This document shows, in pieces, positions 32,986 through 43,538 of a DNA stretch of 64,000 nt. The DNA is from Oscillospiraceae bacterium (GTDB taxonomy: Bacteria; Bacillota; Clostridia; Oscillospirales; Oscillospiraceae). How positions within the stretch are numbered: the stretch's first letter is position 1; the number at the start of each line of letters is the position of its first letter. The stretch spans positions 50,285 through 114,284 of the forward strand of contig JAFQCX010000018.1 of the NCBI GenBank assembly GCA_017416245.1. Reading direction: 5' to 3'. The notes below the pieces were generated by a model. The model had not been told where the DNA came from. It searched no databases and saw only the letters and a program-made list of their open reading frames with translations. A program made the translations under genes and the position numbers.

Positions 32986-35826
32986 TTACTTAATGTTGAT
33001 AGTAGTCTTGGTGCCGTTGGTGCTGTCCCAAGGAGAAACATATGCCATCTGACCATATGCAGGTGCAGTACAGCCTTCCATATTTACCTCGATACCAACA
33101 GAGAATTTGCTGCTGTTGATTTCAACACCGCCCTCAGAATTGGTGTCTGTGGTAGTAAAGGTGCAGTTCTTAAAGTTTACAACCTGCTTGCCGCCATCGA
33201 TATCGTCATCCTTGTAGCAGTTCACAGCGCGATTGCCATAGATAAAATCGCAATCAATAAAGTTGACGTTCTTCGCACCGTAGGTCCAAACAGAATGAGG
33301 CTGACCCATGGTATTCGCACTGGAATCGATCACACAGTTTTCAAAAGTAACCTTATCGCCGTACAGGATCTGCAGACCGGTGATGTGGCAGTTTTTGTAA
33401 GTCAAGCTTGCAGTGTTGGCAAAGCCCATATAAAGCTTGCTCGGATCACTTTCATTAAACTTGAGAGTCACACCGTCAAAGGCAACAGTAGCGCCCGTTA
33501 CAAACTGATCATTTGCGGAAATGGTTGACGTGTCAATTACAGTATCCTTCGTTCCGCTGATGGTAATGGTCTTGCCCTGAAGGAGAACATTGCCACCGTT
33601 CAGGCTTGCGGGCATAACGTAGTTACCTGCGGGCAGAGAAATGCTTTCTTTACCACTGGTGATTGCGTTATTCAGCGCAGTCTGAGAGGCTTCACGCAGC
33701 ATAAATACGCCGTCAATGGTCAGCTCGCCGGTAACCCAACGACCAATGTAGTCATTAAATACAGCGGTAGCATTGTTGTTGGAAACGGTGTTACCGGATA
33801 CGGTTACGTTGGTCAGAGTAGTGTTAGCATTGACAGTGCCAATCACAGCGCCTGCAAGAGGAAGCTTGGTTCCCTCGCGATCTTCAGTAGCAGTCACTTT
33901 GGTATTCTTAACGCTGCAATTCTCAATTGTGGTTACAGACTGAGAATAAGCAACCAGACCGGCCGCACCGCCAACTGCAGAAATCTCACAGTTTTCAACT
34001 GAGCAGTTCTTAATAGTCACGCTTTGGCCGGAAGTGTAGCCAACCAAGCCGGCGGCGCGCTCGTTACCATTAATGGTGGAGTTCTTGATGTGGCAATCCT
34101 CAAAGGTTACATTGCCGTATGCATCCACATAGGGGATGAATGCGCCACTGCCAAGACCGTTCTCAAATGCAGCAGGAGCCACAGTAGAATCAGCAACGGT
34201 CAAGCCGCTGATTGTTACCTTGCTGCTAACGCCGCCGGTCAGCAGAGGCAGGTTCAAATTGGTAATGGTGTTGCCGTTACCAATGATGGTCAGCTCACCG
34301 TTGGGCTTAACAGATGTCCAGGCATTGGCCATATCAATGTCATCTGCCACATAAACTACGCCACTGTTTGCAATAGCAGTTGCCAGCTCGGCAGCAGTGG
34401 AAACAACGCTGTTGATGTTCTCAGCAACAACATAGTACTTGCCGTTATTCTCAACAGCCTTGTAGCCGGTAGCAACTTTGTCAGCAACAGTACCGCCGCC
34501 GTAAGTCTTGGCAGCAGCATTCATAAAGGTACCGCCCTTAACCACAACATTTGCGCCTGCATAGCACAGAGCGCTGCCGGAAGAAGCATCAAAGGTGCCG
34601 CCGTTGATCTCAACAGCGCCGCCATCCCAAGTGCCAATCACGGGAGAGCCATTTGCGCTGGCGTATTGATCTGCAGCAAAGGTGAAATTACCACCATTGA
34701 TGATAATCTTACCGTTATTCCAAACGGAAACAACATAGTGGCTGGAATTAACCTCAACATTGGAGAAATTGCCACCGTTGATAATCAGCGTGCCACCAGG
34801 AACAGCAACGGCACCGAAACCGCCCTCGACAACAATGCCGTCATCCACGGTAACGGTACTGCCAGCCTGGGCGCGGACCACATACTGACCTGCATTGCCT
34901 TTAATTGTACCTTCACCGGTCAGGTTCAAATTGCCGTTGGCGCGAATTGCGGCGTCAGCAGTTGCTTCCAAAGTCTTACCATTCAGGTTCAGAGCAACAG
35001 TTTTGCCTTCAGGAATAACAACAGCTTCGGTAGCATCGATGTTGTCCATCAAGGTGATAGCAGACTCGCCCGCATTGATTGCACCCTGCAGCTCGTTAGC
35101 ACTGTAAACCTTAAAGCCCTTTACCCAAGCGTTCTTGTCGTAGAACTCGTCGAAGGAGTCTTCCTCAGCAGTATACTGAGTAGCATACAGGTTGATGCCC
35201 AACTCGATGGTGGGGATAGCGTCGCCGCGGTAGTTAGCCTCGTTGCCAACAGTCTCGGGCATATAAACGATCAGGGCTACGTAGTCCTCAGCGTTTGCGC
35301 CGCCCTTGGCATCCAGAGCAGTGGTCTTGCCGTTATAGTCGGTCAGGCCCTTCGCAGTGCCTGCGGCCAACTTAACAGCCTCACGGTCGGTGTAAGTAGT
35401 GAGTGCATCGGGCATCTCCACAACCTTGAACACCAGATATTCAGACAGCTTGATGTCTTCGCCGGTCTCGGTCTTGCCCAGGGTCTCCTTGATTACGTTC
35501 ACGCCCAGCTGATACTTCAGAGCCAAAGTGCCAAGGTTGGAAACCTTCAGGTAAACGACCTCAACATGGCCCGGCTCCCACAGAGCATTGGGGTTGAAAA
35601 TATCAGTCTTGTCCTTAACGCTGGCCCACTCGGTGGACACTACGCCGTTATCGACCTTTTTGTACTCCAGCTCAACGTCCAAATTTCCGGACTTGATGAT
35701 ATTATTGCCGGAAGTGACGCTGTCTGTGAACCAAGCGAAGGTGCTGCCTACCAGCATGGAAACGCACAGCAGCAAAGACAGTGCGCTCAGCAGCAAAGCA
35801 CGCTTGGTGCTTTTCTTATTTGTCAT
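32986..35826 (-). CDS. SipW-dependent beta-helix adhesin-like protein
   Basis: The 946-residue protein opens with KKSTKRALLLSALSLLLCVS and then MLVGSTFAWFTDSVTSG, the SipW-type signal. A TasA-like domain runs to about residue 235 and closes with ATQYTAEEDSFDEFYDK. The remaining 700 residues are repetitive right-handed beta-helix sequence with recurring INGGxF and ENCxI turns (IIINGGNFTF, VEINGGTFDASS, IKNCSVENCEIS). Such helices usually bind carbohydrates or surfaces. The start at 35826 follows GGGAGGT. It is exported and probably held in the fibre through its N-terminal module. Confidence 0.88.
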   Translation of the reverse strand: MTNKKSTKRALLLSALSLLLCVSMLVGSTFAWFTDSVTSGNNIIKSGNLDVELEYKKVDNGVVSTEWASVKDKTDIFNPNALWEPGHVEVVYLKVSNLGTLALKYQLGVNVIKETLGKTETGEDIKLSEYLVFKVVEMPDALTTYTDREAVKLAAGTAKGLTDYNGKTTALDAKGGANAEDYVALIVYMPETVGNEANYRGDAIPTIELGINLYATQYTAEEDSFDEFYDKNAWVKGFKVYSANELQGAINAGESAITLMDNIDATEAVVIPEGKTVALNLNGKTLEATADAAIRANGNLNLTGEGTIKGNAGQYVVRAQAGSTVTVDDGIVVEGGFGAVAVPGGTLIINGGNFSNVEVNSSHYVVSVWNNGKIIINGGNFTFAADQYASANGSPVIGTWDGGAVEINGGTFDASSGSALCYAGANVVVKGGTFMNAAAKTYGGGTVADKVATGYKAVENNGKYYVVAENINSVVSTAAELATAIANSGVVYVADDIDMANAWTSVKPNGELTIIGNGNTITNLNLPLLTGGVSSKVTISGLTVADSTVAPAAFENGLGSGAFIPYVDAYGNVTFEDCHIKNSTINGNERAAGLVGYTSGQSVTIKNCSVENCEISAVGGAAGLVAYSQSVTTIENCSVKNTKVTATEDREGTKLPLAGAVIGTVNANTTLTNVTVSGNTVSNNNATAVFNDYIGRWVTGELTIDGVFMLREASQTALNNAITSGKESISLPAGNYVMPASLNGGNVLLQGKTITISGTKDTVIDTSTISANDQFVTGATVAFDGVTLKFNESDPSKLYMGFANTASLTYKNCHITGLQILYGDKVTFENCVIDSSANTMGQPHSVWTYGAKNVNFIDCDFIYGNRAVNCYKDDDIDGGKQVVNFKNCTFTTTDTNSEGGVEINSSKFSVGIEVNMEGCTAPAYGQMAYVSPWDSTNGTKTTINIK

Positions 35827-35858
35827 GTTAATGACCTCCCTCTTATTATTTTGCCTAT

Positions 35859-36070
35859 CGGCAATCAAAAGACACAAAGGCCGACTATGTCGGCAGTGAA
35901 GAGTGAAAAGAGAAAAGTGAAAAAGTTTCGGTGTGCCGCAGCAGCGGCACGGATTGTAAAAATGTTTCGCACAGTGAAGCGCCGCATTTTTCTCTATTCT
36001 CTTTTATCTTTTCTCTCGCGTTAGCGTTTGTGCCCTTTGATTGCCGCCTATCCCCCGCAGGGGATAGGAC
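35859..36070. repeat. Intergenic module B: inverted repeat with insert (orientation 1)
   Basis: Arms cggcaatcaaaagacacaaa (35859-35878) and tttgtgccctttgattgccg (36027-36046) flank an insert starting gccgactatgtcggcagtga and ending cgcgttagcg. The same insert occurs reversed in module F (48250-48430). The hairpin ctatcccccgcaggggatag (36049-36068) follows. Confidence 0.75.
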
Positions 36071-36090
36071 AGCTAAATGTAATTGATAGA

Positions 36091-39000
36091 TTAGCCTAAA
36101 TGGATACTCAGCAGATAACGAATCTCGTCCCAGGTGATGTATCCCTTGGCAACGGAAACTTTGAAATGCTCAAAGCCGAAGCCAATGAATTGCTCGTACG
36201 TGCAATACTCAGCAAAGTCAGCATAGGTGTACAGACCGTATTTTTCAATATCCGCCTGCATCTTTGCTTCGTCGTACTTCATACCTTCGCCAATTTCGTA
36301 GGGCATTAAGTATGCGGGGCTACCTTCTACCTCAGCAGGTGTCAGAGTAAGCATACCTTCCAGCACGCAGTTGTAGTTAACCGCGGTAAGGATAGACCAG
36401 CTTTCGGTGTACTCAGACTTAACACTATAGGAGACCAACTTTGCAGTTGTCTTCTTTGCGGCATCTTTCACGAAGGTGTGACCAATATACTGCTCTGCAT
36501 TAGCCTTACTGAGAATCACGAATTGATTCTCCTGAGCATCGTAGAAGCCGTGGCCATTGATGGTGTTTACCACAGTACCATCATCGAAGGTCAGCGTTAC
36601 GACATCGTACCGATCATAGCCGTGATTCATGATGATGGAGGAGGGCATAGCGGCGTATTCACCCTTGTAGAAATCCCAAACCAACAGCTGATCGGAATAA
36701 GTCACCTGATCAATACGCTTCTGAGTACCGTCAGCCATAGTCACCAAAGTATCGGGAGTGACACAAATACTTGGTGCGTTCTTACCATTTGTGCTGTCAA
36801 AGGTCTTCCACTGTTTGGTGGATACACTGTCGTTGCTGGCCTTTGCGTTGTACCACTGCATCGTCTGTGGTGCTGTAGATTGACCGTTTGGATCTGTAAA
36901 TGTGTAGGTGATCTTCACATCAAAATCCTGATTGGTAGTCTTGGCACGGACATAGTTATCATTATCCAAAGACTGGGGATAGATATAAACCTTGTTGTTA
37001 TATGTGGTAAATTGATGGGTTGTTGCGCCGGATTTCCAACCGCTGGAGAACTTCATAGTCAATGTGGAACCATCGGCTAATGTATAAGTAAACGCATTGC
37101 TGTTGGAGTTAGCACTGCCGGTGGGGAGTGTTGTTGTGCCGGACAAGTCCAGGTTAACCAATGTGCCGGATTTGTTGTAGTAGTTAACCTTGATGCCTTC
37201 GTAAATCGGCACTGCCTCACCATAGCCTTGGCTGGTACTATAGTACGCATACACACAGTTTGAAGTATCAAACTGATAGTCGCCACCCATATTCCAAACT
37301 GGAGCAGGGTAGGACAGAACAGCAATCTCTACAGTGATGTTCCAGGTGTATTCAATGGAACCTGCGATGGGCTTGCCGTCCTTATCGTAACCGGCATCAT
37401 TACTGGATGCCTTGAAGGTCAATGTCTGCTTGGCGCCGTCGGCAGCTTTAATCGTTACAGAATTACCGCTAATCTGTGTGTCATTCAAGTATGCGGTGTG
37501 CGTAATGGCTGTGCCGTTTTTCGTAACAGTAACTCCAGACAAGTCCAGTGTTTTACTGTCGCCGGAAACACCGATCTTTAATGTGCCGTTTCCTTCGTCA
37601 TAGACACAGTAAGTGTCGTTTGCATCGTTTGCATCATCGGCATCATTATTAACTGTGTTATCAAAGCGCAAAGACGGTGCAATAGGATTGAAGCCAGGTG
37701 CAGTATAGCCGGGGTCTTTCAAATTGGCGTCTGCAATTGCATTGCCGCCTACAGTGTTAACCTTGGAGTATACACCACCGGCAACACCGGCTATGGTAGC
37801 ATCGGTTGTCCCGTAATCTACAGTTGTACGATTATCGTTAATTTTGCTGGTGTCCCAGTTACATGCAAAGATAAATGCCAGATTTACATAAGGGTCAGTG
37901 CCGCCGTTTAGATAATGCCAGTATTTAGAGAATGAATTACCTGTAAAGAATTTGGGGAACACACTCTGATATTCAGAGGGGACAATGCTATTCCACTGCG
38001 TTTGGTTCAGCCAGTTATATTGCTTCAGTTCACCCTCAACGTAGATATCAACAACACTGGAGTCTACAGCGATACCCAAACCGCGAGCAGTCTTTCCCTT
38101 ACCATAGGAATCCGCAACATCTACCTGCACTGTTGTTACATCCCGCAAGGTAACATTGGAGCCAGCGCAAATTTGCATATTTGCATAGGCACCGCCGGAC
38201 AGCGTGGTGTTTTCGATTACCACATTGTTACCACCGCGCAGACACAGTGCGGTACGGGAGCCGGAAATATAGGAATTGCTGATTGTGCAGTTACCACCAT
38301 AGACAATCACACTATTGCGGAAATAGCGCATATTGTTACCGTTGCCATAATCGGCATCGCTCGAATCGGTGATTTTTGCCTGGTCGCGGTAAATATACAT
38401 TTCGGGATACACAGGTCCCTCGATACGCACATTATCCAGATGACCACCGTTAGCAATACCATCGTCCTGAGATGCACCAATGCTGATATAGCCGGTAAAG
38501 CCGCTGCCAACTTCCTGTACGGAAGTAGTGGGAAGTGTTACAGTGAAGCCATTACCATAGAAGGTATATCCGTTGCTGACAGTGAACGTGCCGCTAATGT
38601 TATTCAGCAGCACCACATTGTTGGATGTTGCGCTGGTTGCAGTAGTTGCATTCGTTGCATCCACAACTTCAACGATCAACTCGGTAGGAGTACAGAAATT
38701 GTAGTCCTGAATGGTAATCTTTACAACACCAGTACCAGAGAACTGAATGATACCATTTGCCCAATCGGTGGCATTCGGGGTAAAAGTGCCAGATACGTTA
38801 CTATTCTCGTCTACCTTAGTGATAGTAACATAAACACTGCTGTTCTTGTTTACCTTGATTTGGCTATTGCTATTCTCGTTAAATTCGTCCTTAACATCAA
38901 AAAGCGTGCCAACAGATACTGTGCCCTTGTTACCAACGCGGTACAAGAAATCACCAGTGAATTTGGTCTCAAACTTCTCGACAGATTCTTCCTGATCACC

Positions 39001-41433
39001 TGCAGTAATACCAAGAACCTGAACACCTTGCCAGTTTTCCAAACCGATGCTGCTGACACCCCAGCTATAGCCGGTGAACAGCTGATGGAAGGGCAGGTAA
39101 ATTGCCTTGTTATTCTCTGCTGCAGTATGGTTATGCTTACAACCGATTACAGAGTCTCTTTCATCTGCATCAACGAAACCATTGCCATTAGAGTCAGTAA
39201 AATTCAACTCAGAATGAGGAACACGGCTGAATTTGTAATCGTCCGGGCCGGAATAGCTGGGATGACCGTTCTTCACAAATTCGCAGTAGTAGTAATCGTT
39301 CCAATCACCATAGTTAACGGTACAGTCAGAAGCGGAAATACCGGCCATATTGGGAACAACCTTGCCTTCGGTATTAGTGGTATTATGACGGACAGAACCG
39401 ATAATCATACCGGCATAGCGGTAGGCATAGTACTGATAGTTACCGCAAACGTCGTTATAAACATCGATAATTGCAGAAACGTGGCAGTTTTCAAAGGAAA
39501 TGGTGTCCTTAGACTCATCCACGTTGCCACGGAACATACCAACCAAACCGCCGCAGGCTACATCATAAGAACCCCACAAAGCAGAGATCTTATTGGAATT
39601 GTCTACTGTGATATTTCTTAAGGTAATGGCCTCGGTGGCTTCATTTTCACGGCCTGCGATGCCGATGATACCACCATTGCCGGTGTTATAAACACGGGGA
39701 TTACAGTTGGTAATTGCGATATTCTCAAAGGTGGAGTTGCAAGCATAAGCCGCAATGACGCCGGTGGGGGTGAACTCGCCGTCAGAGGAGAAATTGTCAA
39801 CCGTCAGGTTTTTAACAGTACCGTTCAACACATAGCCAAACAGACCCATGGCATCCTTGTAGTAGTTAGGAGTGCCACTATAGCCGTCGTTGTAATCACC
39901 GAACATCTCCCAGGTGTTCTGATAGAAATTGGCAATAGTATGGCCGTTTCCGTCAAAAGTACCGGAGAAGGAGGAAACATTACTGGTAACACCGGTCACC
40001 GGTTCGACAACATCGTCACGGTCATAAATGTTATCGGTATTGTTATAGTAACCAATAGGGTAGAATACCTTGGTTTTTTCTTCAACAATAGCCTTGCCGC
40101 CATTCAAGTTGATATCAGCAAGGAGTGTGACGGTTGCATCGTCAAAATCGTATGCATCTTCGCCATTCATACCACCGACAATCTTGGCAAATGCATAAAG
40201 CTGGTCGGCATTGGCAATTTTGAAATCCTTGGCATCCTTAGCTTCGTTGGTATACCAATCATAATCGGCCTCACCTTTCCAAGGATTGGTAGTATCCGCC
40301 ACCAGTGCAACCTCGGAGAAGGAGGCCATAGCCACCTTGACAGCGCCGGTCAGGGGATCGTAAGTAAACCGGTTATGCTGGGTCAGGTCAGCCTCGTTGT
40401 TCACCAGGGTCATCACGGAATTTCCGCCGTTTTCCACGTGGTACAGGTGATAGTTACCCATATTCATATACTTGGGCAGCACCTCTCCCAAATCGATCAC
40501 GATGGGGGTGGTATTGCCGGCAGCAATGCCGCTGATATGTACATCCACAGGGATGAGAATCTCGTTGTTGACAACGGTAATGTCACTGGTGGTGTGCTCC
40601 ATAGGAGTCACGGACAGAGTCAGCGCATCAGCGCCGTCAGCCATCTGGATACCGCCGGGAACAAAGGCAGAAATGCCATTGCCGGTCAGCGTCACACCGC
40701 CTGCAGGCACCTTGCCATCCACTGCATTCACCTGTTTGGTAACAGTACCGCCGGTGATAATGGTGGGATACTCTACATTTCCGTCGTAATCAGAGCCGAA
40801 GGAATCCTCCTCGAAGGAAGCCTGCGTAGCCAAAGCGGTAATGGTGAACTCGCCGGAATCCTTGTTCTGATAATCATTACCTGCTGTGGTGATCATATTC
40901 ATAGCGATAGTCATAATGACCTCGCCGGAGGGGTGCAGAGGACTCTGCTGATCCTTAGCCAGCAATGTGCCGTTGGCAGTAGCGCCGCCGTTCAGAACGT
41001 TGTTCAAAAGACCGATAGCGCCCAGCTTGGACAGGTCCTCACGACTCTGCACCTCCACAGCGTGATCAGCAAAGAACACATTGATAACCTCAGCCAGCTT
41101 ACCCACTGCGCCCTGGGGAGTCAGAGTCAGTTTATAGTTCAGCGCCAGGCTGCCGTTGTTCACCAGCTTGATGTACTTGACATCTGTGTAGCCGGGCTCC
41201 CAGTTATCATAACTGAAAATGGTATTGCGGGCAGCATCTTCCACGTTGTACCAAACATTGCTGCTCAGATCATCTGTCCAGTACATCTCAATGTCCAGAT
41301 TGCCGGACTGAATGACATTGCCCTTGCTGGTCACAGAATCCGTAAACCAGGCAAAGGTACTGCCGATCAGCATAGACACGCACAGAAGCAGCGCCAAAGC
41401 GCTTTTCAGCAAGGAGGTTTTTGTTCGTTTCAT
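36091..41433 (-). CDS. Giant SipW-dependent surface protein with GLUG/beta-helix repeats and C-terminal Hint domain
   Basis: The 1,780-residue protein begins with the SipW-type signal (VSMLIGSTFAWFTDSVTSKG) and TasA-like module ending LATQASFEEDSFGSDYDG. A ZU5-like segment, GLUG-type repeats (FSGTFDGNGHTIANF, GLFGYVLNGTVKNLTV) and beta-helix repeats follow, then Ig-like parts. From Cys1557 the sequence CVTPDTLVTMADGTQKRIDQ opens a Hint (hedgehog/intein) domain. A later VVNTINGHGFYD supplies the block-B His at about 1628. Hint domains break the peptide bond before their Cys. About 90 residues follow the domain. Self-cleavage or transfer of the N-terminal adhesin to another molecule is inferred, not shown. 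Confidence 0.85.
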   Translation of the reverse strand: MKRTKTSLLKSALALLLCVSMLIGSTFAWFTDSVTSKGNVIQSGNLDIEMYWTDDLSSNVWYNVEDAARNTIFSYDNWEPGYTDVKYIKLVNNGSLALNYKLTLTPQGAVGKLAEVINVFFADHAVEVQSREDLSKLGAIGLLNNVLNGGATANGTLLAKDQQSPLHPSGEVIMTIAMNMITTAGNDYQNKDSGEFTITALATQASFEEDSFGSDYDGNVEYPTIITGGTVTKQVNAVDGKVPAGGVTLTGNGISAFVPGGIQMADGADALTLSVTPMEHTTSDITVVNNEILIPVDVHISGIAAGNTTPIVIDLGEVLPKYMNMGNYHLYHVENGGNSVMTLVNNEADLTQHNRFTYDPLTGAVKVAMASFSEVALVADTTNPWKGEADYDWYTNEAKDAKDFKIANADQLYAFAKIVGGMNGEDAYDFDDATVTLLADINLNGGKAIVEEKTKVFYPIGYYNNTDNIYDRDDVVEPVTGVTSNVSSFSGTFDGNGHTIANFYQNTWEMFGDYNDGYSGTPNYYKDAMGLFGYVLNGTVKNLTVDNFSSDGEFTPTGVIAAYACNSTFENIAITNCNPRVYNTGNGGIIGIAGRENEATEAITLRNITVDNSNKISALWGSYDVACGGLVGMFRGNVDESKDTISFENCHVSAIIDVYNDVCGNYQYYAYRYAGMIIGSVRHNTTNTEGKVVPNMAGISASDCTVNYGDWNDYYYCEFVKNGHPSYSGPDDYKFSRVPHSELNFTDSNGNGFVDADERDSVIGCKHNHTAAENNKAIYLPFHQLFTGYSWGVSSIGLENWQGVQVLGITAGDQEESVEKFETKFTGDFLYRVGNKGTVSVGTLFDVKDEFNENSNSQIKVNKNSSVYVTITKVDENSNVSGTFTPNATDWANGIIQFSGTGVVKITIQDYNFCTPTELIVEVVDATNATTATSATSNNVVLLNNISGTFTVSNGYTFYGNGFTVTLPTTSVQEVGSGFTGYISIGASQDDGIANGGHLDNVRIEGPVYPEMYIYRDQAKITDSSDADYGNGNNMRYFRNSVIVYGGNCTISNSYISGSRTALCLRGGNNVVIENTTLSGGAYANMQICAGSNVTLRDVTTVQVDVADSYGKGKTARGLGIAVDSSVVDIYVEGELKQYNWLNQTQWNSIVPSEYQSVFPKFFTGNSFSKYWHYLNGGTDPYVNLAFIFACNWDTSKINDNRTTVDYGTTDATIAGVAGGVYSKVNTVGGNAIADANLKDPGYTAPGFNPIAPSLRFDNTVNNDADDANDANDTYCVYDEGNGTLKIGVSGDSKTLDLSGVTVTKNGTAITHTAYLNDTQISGNSVTIKAADGAKQTLTFKASSNDAGYDKDGKPIAGSIEYTWNITVEIAVLSYPAPVWNMGGDYQFDTSNCVYAYYSTSQGYGEAVPIYEGIKVNYYNKSGTLVNLDLSGTTTLPTGSANSNSNAFTYTLADGSTLTMKFSSGWKSGATTHQFTTYNNKVYIYPQSLDNDNYVRAKTTNQDFDVKITYTFTDPNGQSTAPQTMQWYNAKASNDSVSTKQWKTFDSTNGKNAPSICVTPDTLVTMADGTQKRIDQVTYSDQLLVWDFYKGEYAAMPSSIIMNHGYDRYDVVTLTFDDGTVVNTINGHGFYDAQENQFVILSKANAEQYIGHTFVKDAAKKTTAKLVSYSVKSEYTESWSILTAVNYNCVLEGMLTLTPAEVEGSPAYLMPYEIGEGMKYDEAKMQADIEKYGLYTYADFAEYCTYEQFIGFGFEHFKVSVAKGYITWDEIRYLLSIHLG

Positions 41434-41466
41434 AATGATCCCCTTTATATAAAGTAATGTTCACCT

Positions 41467-41736
41467 CGATAATCAAAAGGCACAAGCATCTTGGCTCTCC
41501 TATCCATCACCCGGTCATTGCGAGGAAGCGAAGCGACCGTGGCAATCCCTTCGATAAACGGTCATTGCGAAGGCGGCTTACCGCCTGTGCAATCCCCATC
41601 TTATGTGGGGGATTCTCACGGCTTGCTATGCAAGCCTCAGAATGACCGAAAGGGGTTCTTGCAAGTGCGGCGTAAGCCGTGACTGAGAGGGTTATGTCCT
41701 TTGATTACCGCCTGTCCCCCGAGGGGGACAGGTCAG
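41467..41736. repeat. Intergenic module C: inverted repeat with REP-type inserts
   Basis: Arms cgataatcaaaaggcacaag (41467-41486) and ttatgtcctttgattaccg (41692-41710) flank two repeat units starting gtcattgcgagg and gtcattgcgaag. The hairpin cctgtcccccgagggggacagg (41711-41732) follows. Confidence 0.75.
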
Positions 41737-41748
41737 TATTTTAAAGAG

Positions 41749-43491
41749 TTAAGGAATAACGATGGAACCGTTATTCAGGTCGATGTCGCCGCCCAACTGA
41801 ATGTTGGTGGAGCCATTGTTAATGGCATCCTGCAGCTCATCAGCGCTGTTAACAACAGTGGGGAAGGTGTAGGTGATGGTTTTTACATTGTAGAACTCAG
41901 ATCTATCCTCGGGATTGGTCAGACGGAGCATAACAGTGAAGGTTGCGCCCTCCAGAGAATTGCCCACGTTACCAACGCCGCAGATGAACTCGCCAACGTT
42001 CTGCACTACATCAACATACTTCCAGGAACCGGCAACACTGCCCAGCATGGGAATCTCGGTGTTAGCCTCCAGAGTCAGGTCGCCATTGTGGAAACCGATC
42101 CAGCCAAAGTCGCCGTAGTTACCGCCCAGGAAGATTTCGTTTGCGCCCAGATCACGGTCCAGCTTTACATAGAAATCGCATTCCCAGTAAGCGTAGGGAC
42201 TTGCCTCAGCCTCTGCCAGAGTATCCTGACAAGTGAACTTGTAGATGGTGTCCAGGTTAGCTTCCAGGCCCTCTGTGGGAGACCACTTACCGTAATTACC
42301 CCATTCAATCTCCTCTTCGGGAGTGTAAGGAGCAACGGTTGCCTTGGGCAGGTCCTCGGGCAGAACATCGGGATCCGCAACGGGAGGAAGCTCGGGAGCT
42401 ACATACTCAGAGTCTGCATCGTAAACGATCGTGAAGGGGCTGAAGGTAGCGCTTTCGAAGGTTACATAGCCATCGTAGGGATCGTAGGTGCAGGGGATTT
42501 CCGTGTCGTAGTGATATAACTTGAAGGTAGTGGGATCCATACCCTTACCAACATACACGAGAACCTTAACGGGAACATCGTTGTTTTCCTTCAGGTTGGA
42601 AACGCTGATGTGGAAGGACTTGGATTCCATACCAGTGCCAATAGTGAAGTTGCCTTCGTAGTCCAAGGGCTGGATCTTAGCCTTGGAGCTGGTAGCGCCG
42701 GGAGCCAGAGCCTCGGCAGGAATCGTAGCGTTACCAACCTTGGCATCGGTGCCGTCGGTTACGGGGATTTCAATAGCTCTCTGACCGGGTTCCAGAACGC
42801 CGGTGGACAGGCCGGGATACTGGGCATCCTTATCGTACTGATCGTTGAAGGAGTCCTTCTCCTTAGTAGCCTGAGTAGCAACCAGGTTGATACCAAAGGT
42901 GATTTCGGGAACATCGGTACCGTTGTGGTTAGCTTCATTGCCGACAGAGGTGGGCATCCAAATAGCCATACCAACAACAGCACTCCCCTTGGAAGCCAAA
43001 GTGCCCTCGCTCATATCGTAGCTGTTCTTCAAGGGTGTGCCAACCAGAGCCAGGATGTCGTTACGGGTAGCAGTTGTAGAAACCAAAGCGGTCTTGATGT
43101 AATCAGACAGCAGGAATTCTGTGTTTGCCTGATTCTTGCCGGCCTTTTCAGTGTAAACATCAGCAGCCAGCTGATACTTCAGTTCCAGAGAACCGTTGTT
43201 CACGATCTTGAAGTAAGCAACCTTGGTGTAGCCGGGTTCCCACAGGTTGTAACCGAAAACATCGGTATTAGAATCAACCTCGACCCAAGCAGTGCTGGTT
43301 GCATCAGCAGCAACAGCGGGATCGTAGGTGTAGAACAGCTGTACATCCAAATTGCCGGAAGCAATCTTGTTCTGGCCGGAGGTAACAGAGTCAGTAAACC
43401 AAGCGAAGGTGCTGCCTACCAGCATGGAAACGCACAGCAGCAAAGACAGTGCGCTCAGCAGCAACGCTCTCTTTGTGTTTTTCATTTTCAT
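41749..43491 (-). CDS. SipW-dependent surface protein, probably truncated beta-helix
   Basis: The 580-residue protein has the same signal (MLVGSTFAWFTDSVTSGQNK) and N-terminal module ending VATQATKEKDSFNDQYDKDA. A ZU5-like domain at about 235-365 and a Pro-rich linker lead to an unassigned beta-rich domain. The C-terminus reads NSADELQDAINNGSTNIQLG and stops after GSIVIP. In the two beta-helix neighbours the same motif continues with EGKTVALNLNGKT, so the helix seems cut off at its first turn. The start at 43491 follows TTTTGGAGG; an ATG two codons later is possible. Confidence 0.83.
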   Translation of the reverse strand: MKMKNTKRALLLSALSLLLCVSMLVGSTFAWFTDSVTSGQNKIASGNLDVQLFYTYDPAVAADATSTAWVEVDSNTDVFGYNLWEPGYTKVAYFKIVNNGSLELKYQLAADVYTEKAGKNQANTEFLLSDYIKTALVSTTATRNDILALVGTPLKNSYDMSEGTLASKGSAVVGMAIWMPTSVGNEANHNGTDVPEITFGINLVATQATKEKDSFNDQYDKDAQYPGLSTGVLEPGQRAIEIPVTDGTDAKVGNATIPAEALAPGATSSKAKIQPLDYEGNFTIGTGMESKSFHISVSNLKENNDVPVKVLVYVGKGMDPTTFKLYHYDTEIPCTYDPYDGYVTFESATFSPFTIVYDADSEYVAPELPPVADPDVLPEDLPKATVAPYTPEEEIEWGNYGKWSPTEGLEANLDTIYKFTCQDTLAEAEASPYAYWECDFYVKLDRDLGANEIFLGGNYGDFGWIGFHNGDLTLEANTEIPMLGSVAGSWKYVDVVQNVGEFICGVGNVGNSLEGATFTVMLRLTNPEDRSEFYNVKTITYTFPTVVNSADELQDAINNGSTNIQLGGDIDLNNGSIVIP

Positions 43492-43538
43492 AATTAATAA
43501 ATCCTCCAAAATTGATTCAGATCTTTATGGTTGGTCAA

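Noticed and set aside
34024-36024. 666-codon plus-strand open frame opposite the beta-helix gene
   Set aside because: Long antisense frames arise from the repetitive, low-stop composition of the beta-helix gene; no domain or ribosome site is present.
38002-41457. Two plus-strand open frames of 539 and 505 codons opposite the giant gene
   Set aside because: Composition shadows of the 1,780-residue protein, with no independent coding evidence.
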